Positions 31,141-40,633 of a stretch of DNA of 40,771 nucleotides are shown here, piece by piece. Below the pieces are notes generated by a model, which was not told where the DNA came from, did not search any database, and was given only the letters and a program-made list of their open reading frames with translations. The position numbers and the translations under genes are program-made. Location: the NCBI GenBank assembly GCA_002701365.1, contig NZUK01000030.1:1-40771 (forward strand). Direction: 5' to 3'. This DNA is from Flavobacteriales bacterium. Lineage in GTDB: Bacteria > Bacteroidota > Bacteroidia > Flavobacteriales > TMED113. Position 1 is the first letter of the stretch. Each line of letters opens with the position of its first letter.

Positions 31141-33924
31141 ATGCTAAAATCACAATATCAAACTAACGAATCCATATTTATTAATCAATTGACACGTGAT
31201 ATTGAATTACTAGAACAATTAATCTCTGAAAACATCCTGGAAGATTATGACAGAATTGGCGCTGAGCAAGAATTTTGCCTAATAGACGACAACTTTAGAC
31301 CAAATCCTATCAACAAACAAGTACTTAAAAAGTTGAAAGATCAAGGATTTGTTGCAGAAATTGCAAAATTCAATATGGAACTTAACATTGATCCTATTGA
31401 CCTTGGAGCAAATGCACTTAGAAAAATGGAAGAAGTTCTAATCCAAAAAATGAATATTGCAAGAAAAGAAGCTCAAAAACACAATGCAGATATCATCCTA
31501 ACTGGAATTCTTCCAACTGTTAGAAAACACGACTTGCGATTTGACAACATTACAGATAATCCAAGATATTTTGATTTATGTAATGCCATCAGCAAATATC
31601 GAGGTCAAAAATATAAAATTCGAATCTCTGGCATGGACGAATTAATCTTTCAACATGACTCACCTCTAATTGAAGGATGCAATACAGGCTTTCAATTTCA
31701 TCTACAAATAGCCCCTAAAATATTTCACAAAATGTATAATTTTGCACAATTGATTGCAGCACCTGTTTTAGCAACAAGCGTAAATTCCCCTATGTTGTTT
31801 GGTAAAAGACTATGGAATGAAACAAGGATCGCAGTTTTTCAACAAGCTACTGACACTAGAATTATAGGAAACTATCACTTAGAGAGTTTACCAAGGGTTA
31901 CATTTGGGAATAATTGGCTGCAAAAATCATTAATTGAAATTTTCAAAGAAGACATTACTAGATATAAAATTCTATTAAAATCTTTTAGCCAAAAAAATAA
32001 ATCTAAAATTAACAGACAGTTACCTGAACTGGATGCTCTAACTCTACATAACTCAACTGTTTACCGATGGAATAGACCATGCTATGGTATTTACCAAAAA
32101 AAACCTAGTATTAGAATAGAAAATAGGATGCTACCATCTGGACCAACAATAGTTGACGAAGTTGCAAACTCAGCTTTTTGGCTAGGTTTACTAATGTTTT
32201 ATAAAAATAGTGACATTGAAAACATAAATAAGTTAATGAAGTTTGATGACGCAAGAATTAATTTTTATAGTGCAGCACAACAAGGAATTGATGCTACTTT
32301 TAAATGGTTTGGAGGAAAAAGGATAGAAGCAAGAAAATTAATTTTAAACGAACTTATACCAAAAGCTGCAATAGGACTATCCAGTATTAACATAAAACCC
32401 AAGGATATTGAAAAGTATTTAAATATCATTAAAGAGAGAACATCTACAAGACAAAATGGTTCAAGGTGGATAATTGACTCATTTGACACTTTAAATTCAA
32501 AGTTTTCAAAACAAAATGCTTTAACAACAATCACATCTGAGATCATCAGGAATCAACAAAACAATACACCTGTTCACAACTGGGAAAAACCAAAAAATAG
32601 TGTAGTAATAAATAATCCCTCAAAACTATTAATTGAAGAATGTATGGATAGAGATATAAGTTCTATTAATGAGAATGATGTTTTTTCTCTTGCATACCAA
32701 ATTAATAGCTGGTCTAAAAAAGACTACATGACTGTAGTAAATGACAAAGGCCAAATCACAGGCCTACTAGATGGTGAAATTTTTAATAACAAAAAATATG
32801 CTGATGAAAAAACTTCTATTCAAATTAAAAAAATTATGAAAAAAAACCCAATTACAATAAAGCCCGAAGGAACAATTGAAGATGCTTTAAATGTAATGGA
32901 AAAACATTCCATAAATATATTGCCTGTCGCTGAGAACAAACTATTTATTGGAATAATACAAAAAAAACACTTACTTCAATATGAAATCCATGAAGAAAGT
33001 AATCAATCTATAAAAAATATTCTCAATAATTACGAGAGAGTCATAGGCAATTACCATAGTAATACAAAAAGAACTATGATTTTTGTTGCAGCAATACACG
33101 GTAATGAAAATTCAGGAGTTATTGCATTAAAAAAGTTTTTTCGTGAAATTGAACAAAATAACACTAAGGTAGATGGAACAATTATTGGTTTAATTGGCAA
33201 TCTTAATGCATTAAAAGTTAATGCCAGATATATTGAAAGTGACTTGAATAGAATGTGGTCTACAAAAATTATTAATAGCAAATCCAATAATCTTGTTTCA
33301 GAAAAAAAAGAATTATTAGTTCTTAAAAGTTTAATTAATCAAATAATAATCAAAAAATCTAAAAAAAATATCTCCATCATTGACTTACATAACACATCTT
33401 CTCCAAGTGGTGTTTTTACAATCGTTAATAATAAAAAAGAAGAACAGATTGCCAAACATTTAAATGTCCCTGTTATATCTAATTTATTTTCAAAAGTCAA
33501 AGGTTCATTCTCAAATTATTATCACGAACAAAAAATTAATAGCATTGTGTTTGAAGGTGGTGCGATTGGTGACCCTGCATCAATTAATAATCATGAAGCG
33601 GGGATTTGGAAACTATTAACAAAAACCAATTTTATTAACAAAAAAAGTATTCCAAAACATGTCGAAAAAAACTTTGCAGCTATGAAGTCTTTTTCAAAAA
33701 AAACAAAAGGCAAATATTCTGTAAAATACATACATAAAATTACTCAAAATGATCATTTTTTAATGCATCCTAATATTCAAAACTTTGAAAAAATTCAAAA
33801 AAACCAAATAATTGCAGAAGACATAAATGGCAAGGTAGCAGCACCTATTGATGGACACATATTAATGCCATTATATCAAGAAAAAGGTACAGAAGGATTC
33901 TATATTATCAAAAAGGAGCTTTAA
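31141..33924 (+). CDS. Three-part fusion: GCS2-type ligase, CBS pair, AstE/AspA-type zinc hydrolase
   Basis: The 927-residue protein has three parts. Residues 1-480 resemble the glutamate-cysteine ligase GCS2 family, beginning with GAEQEFCL (40-47), FNMELNID (77-84) and later VYRWNRPCYG and IRIENRMLPSGPT (325-337). Residues 495-625 are a pair of CBS domains (EECMDRDISSINEND; IMKKNPITIKPEGTIEDAL), likely a nucleotide-binding regulatory unit. Residues 635-927 match the succinylglutamate desuccinylase/aspartoacylase group, with zinc ligands HGNE (653-656) and DLH (748-750), DLNR (701-704), and a catalytic FEGG (804-807). Making and hydrolysing an amide bond in one chain suggests a controlled cycle on a small metabolite or peptide. 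The substrate is unknown. Its stop shares TTAA with the convergent gapA stop. Confidence 0.85.
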   Translation: MLKSQYQTNESIFINQLTRDIELLEQLISENILEDYDRIGAEQEFCLIDDNFRPNPINKQVLKKLKDQGFVAEIAKFNMELNIDPIDLGANALRKMEEVLIQKMNIARKEAQKHNADIILTGILPTVRKHDLRFDNITDNPRYFDLCNAISKYRGQKYKIRISGMDELIFQHDSPLIEGCNTGFQFHLQIAPKIFHKMYNFAQLIAAPVLATSVNSPMLFGKRLWNETRIAVFQQATDTRIIGNYHLESLPRVTFGNNWLQKSLIEIFKEDITRYKILLKSFSQKNKSKINRQLPELDALTLHNSTVYRWNRPCYGIYQKKPSIRIENRMLPSGPTIVDEVANSAFWLGLLMFYKNSDIENINKLMKFDDARINFYSAAQQGIDATFKWFGGKRIEARKLILNELIPKAAIGLSSINIKPKDIEKYLNIIKERTSTRQNGSRWIIDSFDTLNSKFSKQNALTTITSEIIRNQQNNTPVHNWEKPKNSVVINNPSKLLIEECMDRDISSINENDVFSLAYQINSWSKKDYMTVVNDKGQITGLLDGEIFNNKKYADEKTSIQIKKIMKKNPITIKPEGTIEDALNVMEKHSINILPVAENKLFIGIIQKKHLLQYEIHEESNQSIKNILNNYERVIGNYHSNTKRTMIFVAAIHGNENSGVIALKKFFREIEQNNTKVDGTIIGLIGNLNALKVNARYIESDLNRMWSTKIINSKSNNLVSEKKELLVLKSLINQIIIKKSKKNISIIDLHNTSSPSGVFTIVNNKKEEQIAKHLNVPVISNLFSKVKGSFSNYYHEQKINSIVFEGGAIGDPASINNHEAGIWKLLTKTNFINKKSIPKHVEKNFAAMKSFSKKTKGKYSVKYIHKITQNDHFLMHPNIQNFEKIQKNQIIAEDINGKVAAPIDGHILMPLYQEKGTEGFYIIKKEL

Positions 33925-34904
33925 GTAATTTTACATAATAAATCAGCTAACCTTGAACAATAACCGTATTCATTATCGTACCAACCAACGATTTTAATCG
34001 TATTGCCAGAAACATATGTCAATAATGAGTCAAATATACAAGAATAAGAACTCGAAGTTACATCAACAGAAACAATAGGATCTACATTATACTCTATAAT
34101 ATTTTTCATGTTCCTTTCAGATGATTTTTTAAATGTACTATTTACTAATTCTATATTAGTATTTTCATTTACAACACACGTAATATCTGTTAAAGAACAA
34201 TTGGAAACAGGAACCCTGATACCACATCCACCTAATTTGATTTCTGGAAAAATATATGATAAAGCTTTAGCAGCACCTGTAGTCGTTGGTATAATAGATT
34301 TTGCGGCAGATCTTGCGCGTCTAAGATCAGAATGCACACCATCATGCAAATTCTGATCAGAAGTATATGAGTGTACGGTTGTAACATACGCACTTTGCAC
34401 GTTAAAATTATCATTTAGAACCTTAATCATAGGGGCTGCACAATTAGTTGTACATGATGCATTAGATATCATTTGCATGGAGGGAGTTATAATATCATCA
34501 TTGACCCCAACAACAACCATAGGAACACTACTATCCAAAGGAGGAGCAGATAGTATTACTTTTTTAGCACCTGCATTAAGATGCTTTTGAAGATCGCTTG
34601 TTTTTTTAAACAAACCGGTACATTCAAAAACAACATCAATATCAAACTGATGCCAATCTAAGGAAGAGAGATTTGGGTTATTCAAAATAGTAATTTTTTG
34701 ACCATCAAAATCAAGGTATCCATCACCAAAATCAATATCTGATGACATTTTACCATGAATTGAGTCATATTTCAATAAGTGACTTAAAACTTTTGGACTA
34801 GAAATATCATTAATCACCAATACCTTACAATCATTTCTTTGGCTCAGAATTCTAAATAAAACTCGGCCAATTCGACCAAATCCGTTAATAGCAATTTTCT
34901 TCAT
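33921..34904 (-). CDS. gapA: Glyceraldehyde-3-phosphate dehydrogenase, type I
   Basis: The enzyme converts glyceraldehyde 3-phosphate to 1,3-bisphosphoglycerate in glycolysis (and the reverse in gluconeogenesis). Its 327 residues include the NAD site INGFGRIGR (6-14), VINDI with Asp-33 favouring NAD, the nucleophile Cys-151 in SNASCTTNC, a His in TVHSYTSDQN, RRARSAAKSIIPTTTGAAK, and the C-terminal WYDNEYGYCSRL. The start lies 4 nt after the lipA stop, so it is in an operon with lipA and the small lipoprotein. The stop overlaps the fusion gene's stop on the other strand. Confidence 0.96.
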   Translation of the reverse strand: MKKIAINGFGRIGRVLFRILSQRNDCKVLVINDISSPKVLSHLLKYDSIHGKMSSDIDFGDGYLDFDGQKITILNNPNLSSLDWHQFDIDVVFECTGLFKKTSDLQKHLNAGAKKVILSAPPLDSSVPMVVVGVNDDIITPSMQMISNASCTTNCAAPMIKVLNDNFNVQSAYVTTVHSYTSDQNLHDGVHSDLRRARSAAKSIIPTTTGAAKALSYIFPEIKLGGCGIRVPVSNCSLTDITCVVNENTNIELVNSTFKKSSERNMKNIIEYNVDPIVSVDVTSSSYSCIFDSLLTYVSGNTIKIVGWYDNEYGYCSRLADLLCKIT

Positions 34905-34908
34905 TTAA

Positions 34909-35859
34909 CTAAAATAAATGTTTTTCAGCATGATATGATGATCTAACAAGTGGACCAGATTCAACATATTTAAAACCCATATTAAGACCCTGTGTCTTAA
35001 GCTCTTTAAATTCATCTGGAGTAACAAACCTATCAACAGGTATATGTTTTTTAGTAGGCTGCAAGTATTGACCTAATGTTAAAATATCTACATTAACTTT
35101 TCTTAAGTCTTGCATTGAACTAATGACTTCTTCCTTTGTCTCACCTAATCCTAACATTATACCAGATTTTGTTCTTTTAACCCCTTCTTTTTTTAAAGTA
35201 TCTAAAACAAACAAACTTCGATCATATTTAGCTTGGATCCTAACATGTCTAGTAAGACGTTGAACCGTCTCCATATTATGAGAGACAACTTCAGGGTGAA
35301 TAATAGCAATTTTTTTAATCAAGTCTTTTTGCCCTTTAAAGTCAGGTATCAATGTCTCTAAAGTAGTAGTTGGAGATAATCTTCGAACTGCATTAATTGT
35401 ATTTAGCCACATGGAAACACCTCCGTCTTCTAAATCATCTCTGTCTACAGAAGTAATAACACAATGCTTAACATTCATTAATTTAACTGATTCTGCAACT
35501 CGTTCAGGTTCAGACCAATTAACAGGCTGTGGTTTTCCCGTATTAACAGCACAAAAACCACATGATCTTGTACAAATATTGCCTAAAATCATAAAAGTAG
35601 CTGTTCCTGCCCCCCAACATTCACCCATGTTAGGACAATTTCCACTTTCACAAATAGTATGTAACTTATGTTTATCAACTAATTTTCTTAGGTCTCGGAA
35701 ATTTTCACCTGTTGGCAATTTAACACGCAACCAATTAGGTTTTTTCTTAAAAATTTTTTTTTCTGAATTATCACTAAGCTTAATATCTTCTGCTAATTTT
35801 GAAGAACGCAAATTAATTTTTGTCCATTTAACACTATTATCCGAAATTGTTGTACTCAA
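34909..35859 (-). CDS. lipA: Lipoyl synthase
   Basis: LipA inserts two sulfurs into octanoyl groups on the lipoyl domains of 2-oxoacid dehydrogenases and the glycine cleavage H protein, using SAM and two iron-sulfur clusters. The 316-residue protein has the auxiliary cluster cysteines C70, C75 and C81 in [12 protein letters not shown], and the radical-SAM CxxxCxxC at C96, C100 and C103. VLSHNMETV-like and GLGETKEEV segments follow, and the C-terminal Arg-Ser-Ser (VRSSYHAE) supplies the third ligand of the auxiliary cluster. It lies between the 46-residue lipoprotein gene (22 nt upstream) and gapA on the minus strand. Confidence 0.97.
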   Translation of the reverse strand: MSTTISDNSVKWTKINLRSSKLAEDIKLSDNSEKKIFKKKPNWLRVKLPTGENFRDLRKLVDKHKLHTICESGNCPNMGECWGAGTATFMILGNICTRSCGFCAVNTGKPQPVNWSEPERVAESVKLMNVKHCVITSVDRDDLEDGGVSMWLNTINAVRRLSPTTTLETLIPDFKGQKDLIKKIAIIHPEVVSHNMETVQRLTRHVRIQAKYDRSLFVLDTLKKEGVKRTKSGIMLGLGETKEEVISSMQDLRKVNVDILTLGQYLQPTKKHIPVDRFVTPDEFKELKTQGLNMGFKYVESGPLVRSSYHAEKHLF

Positions 35860-35880
35860 TTGAAAAGAAAATAATAATAA

Positions 35881-36021
35881 TTAATAATTTAAAGCCGTGC
35901 TTTCTTCGGTAATATCTAAATCAACTAAACCGGGACATGGTTGAGGATGTGAAATAGTATAACAGGAAGAAAGTACTAAAAACAAAAAAGACAAAATAAG
36001 TAGTGATAATTTCTGCATCAT
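35881..36021 (-). CDS. 46-residue lipoprotein upstream of lipA
   Basis: Two ATG codons at 36021 and 36018 open a short frame that ends at 35881. It reads as a short signal (LSLLILSFLFLVLSSC) with a textbook lipobox (LSSC, Cys-19), followed by a 27-residue mature part with HPQPCPGLVDL and an acidic tail. The frame starts 20-27 nt after a TAnnTTTG box and ends 22 nt before lipA on the same strand. The lipobox and the spacing make it a real gene, likely a tiny outer-membrane lipoprotein. Its role is unknown. Confidence 0.72.
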   Translation of the reverse strand: MMQKLSLLILSFLFLVLSSCYTISHPQPCPGLVDLDITEESTALNY

Positions 36022-36040
36022 AATAAAATTTTTAATATAT

Positions 36041-36048
36041 CAAATGTA
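36041..36048 (-). promoter_or_regulatory. Possible TAnnTTTG promoter box for the lipoprotein-lipA-gapA operon
   Basis: TACATTTG on the minus strand lies 20 nt before the ATG at 36021. A second box, TAAATTTG, lies at 36095-36102. Either could be the -7 element; no good -33 element was found. Confidence 0.35.
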
Positions 36049-36134
36049 ATCATTTTCAAAGAAAGATTATGTTTATATTTAAATATATAAAAAACAAATT
36101 TATCTTCATTAATTGATTTGAGATATTTTAATAT

Positions 36135-36875
36135 ATGGAAAAAAAATTAAGTATTTTTGGGGTAAGACCCGTTACAGAACTCATAGATTCTGGCAAAGAA
36201 ATAGATACTATTTATCTTCAAAAAGATATTAAAACAGATTGGGCTTTAGAAATTAAAAAAAAATGTAAGGAAAAAAATTTTAATCTAAAACTCGTACCCA
36301 GATATAAACTAAATAGATTAACAAGGAAGAACCACCAAGGCGTTGTAGGTTTAGCTTCAAGTATTGTGTTTCAGAACTTTGAAAATTTATTAGCATCAGT
36401 ATTTAGCAAAGGTGTTTTTCCGTTTTTCATATTATTAGATCGTCTAACAGATGTTAGAAATTTTGGATCAATTTGCAGAAGTGCCGAAGCCATGGGTGTT
36501 CATGGTGTAATTATTCCAAAAAAAGAATCTGCACAAATAAATGAAATTGCGATTAAAGCATCTGCAGGATCAATTTCAAATATCAATATATGCAGAGAAA
36601 ATAGTTTAGATAAAACCATCCAAATTGCAAAAGATAGTGGATTGACAATTATTGCTTGCTCTGAAAAAAGTAAACAAAATATTTTTGAAACAGATTTAAA
36701 TAAACCTACATTAATTATAATAGGATCTGAAAAAAATGGAATCTCACAGAAATTACTAAACCTCAGTGACTACATTTGTAAAATACCAATAAAAGGTAAA
36801 ACTGAATCACTCAACGCTTCTGTGGCCGCAGGAATTGCACTATATGAAGCTAATAGACAGATGACAACTAATTAG
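36135..36875 (+). CDS. rlmB: 23S rRNA (guanosine-2'-O)-methyltransferase RlmB-type (TrmH/SpoU family)
   Basis: A 246-residue RNA 2'-O-methyltransferase of the SPOUT class. An N-terminal substrate-binding domain (1-75) contains [11 protein letters not shown]. The knot domain carries motif 1 ([19 protein letters not shown]), motif 2 ([12 protein letters not shown]) and motif 3 ([20 protein letters not shown]). The domain order and size match RlmB, which methylates G2251 of E. coli 23S rRNA. A tRNA methyltransferase of the same family cannot be excluded. Motif 1 has VRNFG where many members have PRNLG, within the normal range. The gene is convergent with gltA; their ends overlap by 8 nt. Confidence 0.88.
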   Translation: MEKKLSIFGVRPVTELIDSGKEIDTIYLQKDIKTDWALEIKKKCKEKNFNLKLVPRYKLNRLTRKNHQGVVGLASSIVFQNFENLLASVFSKGVFPFFILLDRLTDVRNFGSICRSAEAMGVHGVIIPKKESAQINEIAIKASAGSISNINICRENSLDKTIQIAKDSGLTIIACSEKSKQNIFETDLNKPTLIIIGSEKNGISQKLLNLSDYICKIPIKGKTESLNASVAAGIALYEANRQMTTN

Positions 36876-38172
36876 AAAACTTTTTAATCATAATGTCCGT
36901 AGTTGTTGAACCTGGTCTTTCGATAGGCATACCTAATGCTCTACTCCATATCAACTGAGCCATTATCCCTAACGATCTTGAAACACCAAATAAAACAGTA
37001 AAGAAATCATATTCCTTCATTCCATATTTTAGCAACAAAACTCCCGAATGAGCATCAACATTTGGCCACGGATTTTTTACTTTTCCAGTAGCTTCTAATA
37101 TCGGGGGAACAACTTCAAAGACTCTACTCACTAATAAAAACAACTCATCATCTGGTAAATATTTCAAGGCAAATTCTCTTTGAGCTGTATACCTAGGGTC
37201 TGTTTTCCTTAATACTGCATGACCAAATCCAGGTATAACATTACCTGAGTCTAAAGTTTTTTGAACATATTCTGCTATTTCTTCTCTAGAAGGAAGACCT
37301 CCTCCCAGATCTTTTTGCATCGATAGCAACCATCTAACAACTTCTTGATTAGCTAATCCATGAAGAGGACCAGCTAACCCATTCATTCCTGCTGAAAATG
37401 ACAAGTATGCATCACTAAGAGCAGATCCAACTAAATGAGAAGCATGCGCGGAAACATTACCACCCTCATGATCAGAATGAATCGTCATATACAAACGAAT
37501 TAAATCAGTAAACTCTGAATCAGAAAAACCCAACATGTGTGCAAAATTAGCTGACCAATCTAAACCTTTTTTAGGTTTTATATGTTGGTCATTATGATAA
37601 TTTCTTCTATATATATATGCTGCGATTCTTGGTAGTTTTGCAATTAAATTAAGAGAATCTTCAAATACTGATTCCCAATAATCTTTTTTAGAAACACCAG
37701 ACTTATATGCTTCTGAGAACTTACTTTCATTACGTAAAGCTAAAATAGCTATAGAAAATTGTGTCATCGGGTGCATTGATTTCGGCAAATTATTAATAAC
37801 ATCAAACACATAATTTGGAACAATAGACCTTTCTTCAAGTTCTACACTAATGAGTTTAACATCCTTCTCTGTGGGAAGTTCACCGATCAACATTAAATAA
37901 AACATTCCTTCAGGTAAAGGCTGATTAGAACCTTTAGCTCTAGGTAAAACATCTTGTATTTCAGGTAAAGAATAACCTCTAAATCTGATACCTTCATCAG
38001 GATCTAGTTTAGATGTTTCTGTAACCATACTCAACATTCCTCTCATCCCTGAATATATTTGACGCAAACTAATTTCACCAACAACTTTATCTCCATAATT
38101 AGAAACTAGTTCTTTTACTCGAATTCTTGATTCATTAATTTTTTCCTCAAACTTTTGTTTTAATTTCTTCAT
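36868..38172 (-). CDS. gltA: Citrate synthase, mitochondrial-like type
   Basis: The enzyme condenses oxaloacetate and acetyl-CoA at entry to the citric acid cycle. Its 434 residues match the eukaryotic (mitochondrial-type) form: [20 protein letters not shown] (231-250) and [16 protein letters not shown] are close to the animal enzyme. The catalytic residues are His-271 (PLHG), His-318 (GFGHAV) and Asp-373 (NVDAHSG). Most well-studied flavobacteria carry the shorter-start, E. coli-like form here instead, so this is a variant of that locus. It sits 13 nt after eno on the minus strand. Confidence 0.95.
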   Translation of the reverse strand: MKKLKQKFEEKINESRIRVKELVSNYGDKVVGEISLRQIYSGMRGMLSMVTETSKLDPDEGIRFRGYSLPEIQDVLPRAKGSNQPLPEGMFYLMLIGELPTEKDVKLISVELEERSIVPNYVFDVINNLPKSMHPMTQFSIAILALRNESKFSEAYKSGVSKKDYWESVFEDSLNLIAKLPRIAAYIYRRNYHNDQHIKPKKGLDWSANFAHMLGFSDSEFTDLIRLYMTIHSDHEGGNVSAHASHLVGSALSDAYLSFSAGMNGLAGPLHGLANQEVVRWLLSMQKDLGGGLPSREEIAEYVQKTLDSGNVIPGFGHAVLRKTDPRYTAQREFALKYLPDDELFLLVSRVFEVVPPILEATGKVKNPWPNVDAHSGVLLLKYGMKEYDFFTVLFGVSRSLGIMAQLIWSRALGMPIERPGSTTTDIMIKKFSN

Positions 38173-38185
38173 TTTTATTTTTTAT

Positions 38186-39457
38186 TTATAATAGAGAAGG
38201 AAAACCAAGATAAAGCGCTTTTTTACCTAATTTTTCTTCGATTCTTAATAGTTGATTATATTTCGCCACCCTATCTGATCTTGAAATAGAACCAGTTTTA
38301 ATTTGACCAGATGCACAAGCAACAGATAAATCAGCAATTGTCACATCTTCTGTTTCGCCTGATCGATGACTAATAATAGTGGTAAATTTATGATTTTTTG
38401 CTAATTCTATTGTTTCAAGTGTTTCAGTTAAAGTTCCAATTTGATTTAACTTAATTAAAATAGAATTTGCTGATTGCTGCTCTATACCTAACAGTAATCT
38501 TTCTTTATTAGTAACAAACAAATCATCTCCTACTAACTGAACTTTAGAACCTATTTTATGCGTAAGAGAACTCCACGCAGTCCAATCATCTTCGTCTAGC
38601 GCATCCTCAATCGACACAATTGGGTATTTAGCAACTAAATTTACCCAAAAATCAACCATATCACTAGATGTAAGTTTTTTGTCGCCATTTATGCAATAAA
38701 GATTATTTTTTTTATCATAGAATTCTGTCGCAGCAGCATCTAAAGCAATAGCAATATCAACTTCTATTCTATAACCTGCTTTCTCAATAGCTAACAATAA
38801 TAATTCTATGGCTTCTTCATTCGAATCTAAATTGGGAGCAAAGCCTCCTTCATCACCAACATTAGTAGAGAGTTTTTTATCCTTTAAGATTCTCTTAAGA
38901 GAATGAAAAACTTCGACCCCCATTTGTAAAGCTTTAGAAAAAGAATTTGCAGATATAGGAACAATCATAAATTCTTGTATATCTATTTTATTATCTGCAT
39001 GTGCACCACCATTTAAAATATTCATCATAGGCACTGGTAACACAAAATGATCATTGGATAAATACTCATATAGACCAATGTTTTTTTCTGCGGCGGCGGC
39101 TTTTGCAACTGCTAATGAAACTGGAAGAATAGCATTGGCACCAAGTTTCGACTTATTAGCTGTACCATCAATTGAAATCATCATTTGATCAATCACATCT
39201 TGTTGGAAAATAGAAAAGTTAAGTAAAGTCGGTTTGATAACACTATTTACATGATTGACTGCATTAAAAACACTTTTTCCGCAAAATTTAGGTTGATTAT
39301 CTCTAATTTCTATGGCCTCATACATACCTGTTGAAGCGCCTGATGGCGCAGATGCTCTACCACAAAAACCTAAGTCAGTAAACACATCTACCTCAACAGT
39401 TGGATTGCCTCTGGAATCTATAATTTGACGCGCTATAATATCTTTAATTCTTGGCAT
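38186..39457 (-). CDS. eno: Enolase
   Basis: Enolase converts 2-phosphoglycerate to phosphoenolpyruvate. The 423 residues have the family's standard features: [17 protein letters not shown] at the start; [30 protein letters not shown]; a GDEGGFAPN loop; the metal site EDALDEDDW and VGDDLFVTN; and [15 protein letters not shown] near the end, with the catalytic His. The 3' end is 13 nt before gltA and the start overlaps carA by 14 nt, which supports a single transcript. Confidence 0.97.
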   Translation of the reverse strand: MPRIKDIIARQIIDSRGNPTVEVDVFTDLGFCGRASAPSGASTGMYEAIEIRDNQPKFCGKSVFNAVNHVNSVIKPTLLNFSIFQQDVIDQMMISIDGTANKSKLGANAILPVSLAVAKAAAAEKNIGLYEYLSNDHFVLPVPMMNILNGGAHADNKIDIQEFMIVPISANSFSKALQMGVEVFHSLKRILKDKKLSTNVGDEGGFAPNLDSNEEAIELLLLAIEKAGYRIEVDIAIALDAAATEFYDKKNNLYCINGDKKLTSSDMVDFWVNLVAKYPIVSIEDALDEDDWTAWSSLTHKIGSKVQLVGDDLFVTNKERLLLGIEQQSANSILIKLNQIGTLTETLETIELAKNHKFTTIISHRSGETEDVTIADLSVACASGQIKTGSISRSDRVAKYNQLLRIEEKLGKKALYLGFPSLL

Positions 39458-40559
39458 TATCGTCTTTTATATACACATCCATATCAAGAATGAATTCATC
39501 AAATAAATACCTAGAATCGTGAGGACCTGGTGATGATTCAGGATGATATTGAACAGAAAAACAGCGTCTATCTGTAAATTTAATCCCTTCAATGGAATCA
39601 TCATTCAAATTTCTATGAGTGACTTTAATGTTTAGATTATTATGTAAACTATTTTCATCAATTACAAAACCATGATTTTGTGATGTTATTTCACACTTTT
39701 TAGTTTTTAAGTTAATGATAGGATGATTGATTCCTCGATGACCATTATGCATTTTAAAAGTTTTTAAACCTCCCGCTAAAGCAATTAACTGATGGCCTAA
39801 ACATATTCCAAAAACAGGAACTTCACCATTAATAATACTTTTAACGATAGCAATAGATTCTTGCATAATACCTGGATCTCCAGGACCATTTGACAGAAAA
39901 ATACCTGTTGGGTTAAATGCTAAAATTTTATCTAAAGAAGTATTTAAAGGAAAAACTTGCATAAAAACTCCTCTCTCCTCTAAGCACTTTAAAATACTTT
40001 TTTTAACACCAAAATCTAAAACTGCGACTCTATAAATTGCATTATCTGATCCTAAAAAATAGGGTTTTTTTGCGGTAACAAAAGAAGATAATTCCAAACC
40101 TTCCATGGGTGGAACTTTAGATAATTTGATCTTTAAACTTTCAACATCAAGATTAATAGTGGATATAACTGCATTCATAGCGCCCTTATCCCTAATATGA
40201 GTAACTAATGCACGAGTATCAACATCATAAATAGCAACTATTTTTTCATTCTCAAAATAAGTCTGAAGATCTCCAACAGAAGAATAACGTGAATTATGAA
40301 AATTAAAATCTTTACATACTAATCCTGATATTTTAATAGAATCTGATTCAATTTCATTATTCGAATAACCATAATTTCCAATATGAGCATTGGTAGTAAC
40401 CATGATTTGACCATAATATGATGGATCTGTAAAAATCTCTTGATAACCTGTCATTCCAGTATTAAAACATATCTCACCAAAAGAAATACCACGAAAACCG
40501 GCACTCTTTCCAAACAGGGTAGTGCCATCTTCTAAAATTAAAACTGCATCATCTTTCAC
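39444..40559 (-). CDS. carA: Carbamoyl-phosphate synthase small (glutaminase) subunit
   Basis: The protein hydrolyses glutamine to supply ammonia to CarB for pyrimidine and arginine synthesis. The 371 residues contain the small-subunit N-terminal domain ([30 protein letters not shown], then [16 protein letters not shown]). The glutamine amidotransferase domain follows, with LSNGPGDPG, the nucleophile loop [17 protein letters not shown] and the catalytic His/Glu in [12 protein letters not shown]. CarB is not in the window. The gene lies between the presumed rplQ (74-nt gap) and eno. Confidence 0.96.
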   Translation of the reverse strand: MKDDAVLILEDGTTLFGKSAGFRGISFGEICFNTGMTGYQEIFTDPSYYGQIMVTTNAHIGNYGYSNNEIESDSIKISGLVCKDFNFHNSRYSSVGDLQTYFENEKIVAIYDVDTRALVTHIRDKGAMNAVISTINLDVESLKIKLSKVPPMEGLELSSFVTAKKPYFLGSDNAIYRVAVLDFGVKKSILKCLEERGVFMQVFPLNTSLDKILAFNPTGIFLSNGPGDPGIMQESIAIVKSIINGEVPVFGICLGHQLIALAGGLKTFKMHNGHRGINHPIINLKTKKCEITSQNHGFVIDENSLHNNLNIKVTHRNLNDDSIEGIKFTDRRCFSVQYHPESSPGPHDSRYLFDEFILDMDVYIKDDNAKN

Positions 40560-40633
40560 AATAAAAAAAATTAAATATTTACACTTTTTTTAATAAAGCA
40601 ATCAGATGATTTCAAAAGATAATACTATAAATA

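Noticed and set aside
35411-35863. 150-residue plus-strand frame
   Set aside because: It is antisense to lipA, whose iron-sulfur motifs are intact. No family features are seen.
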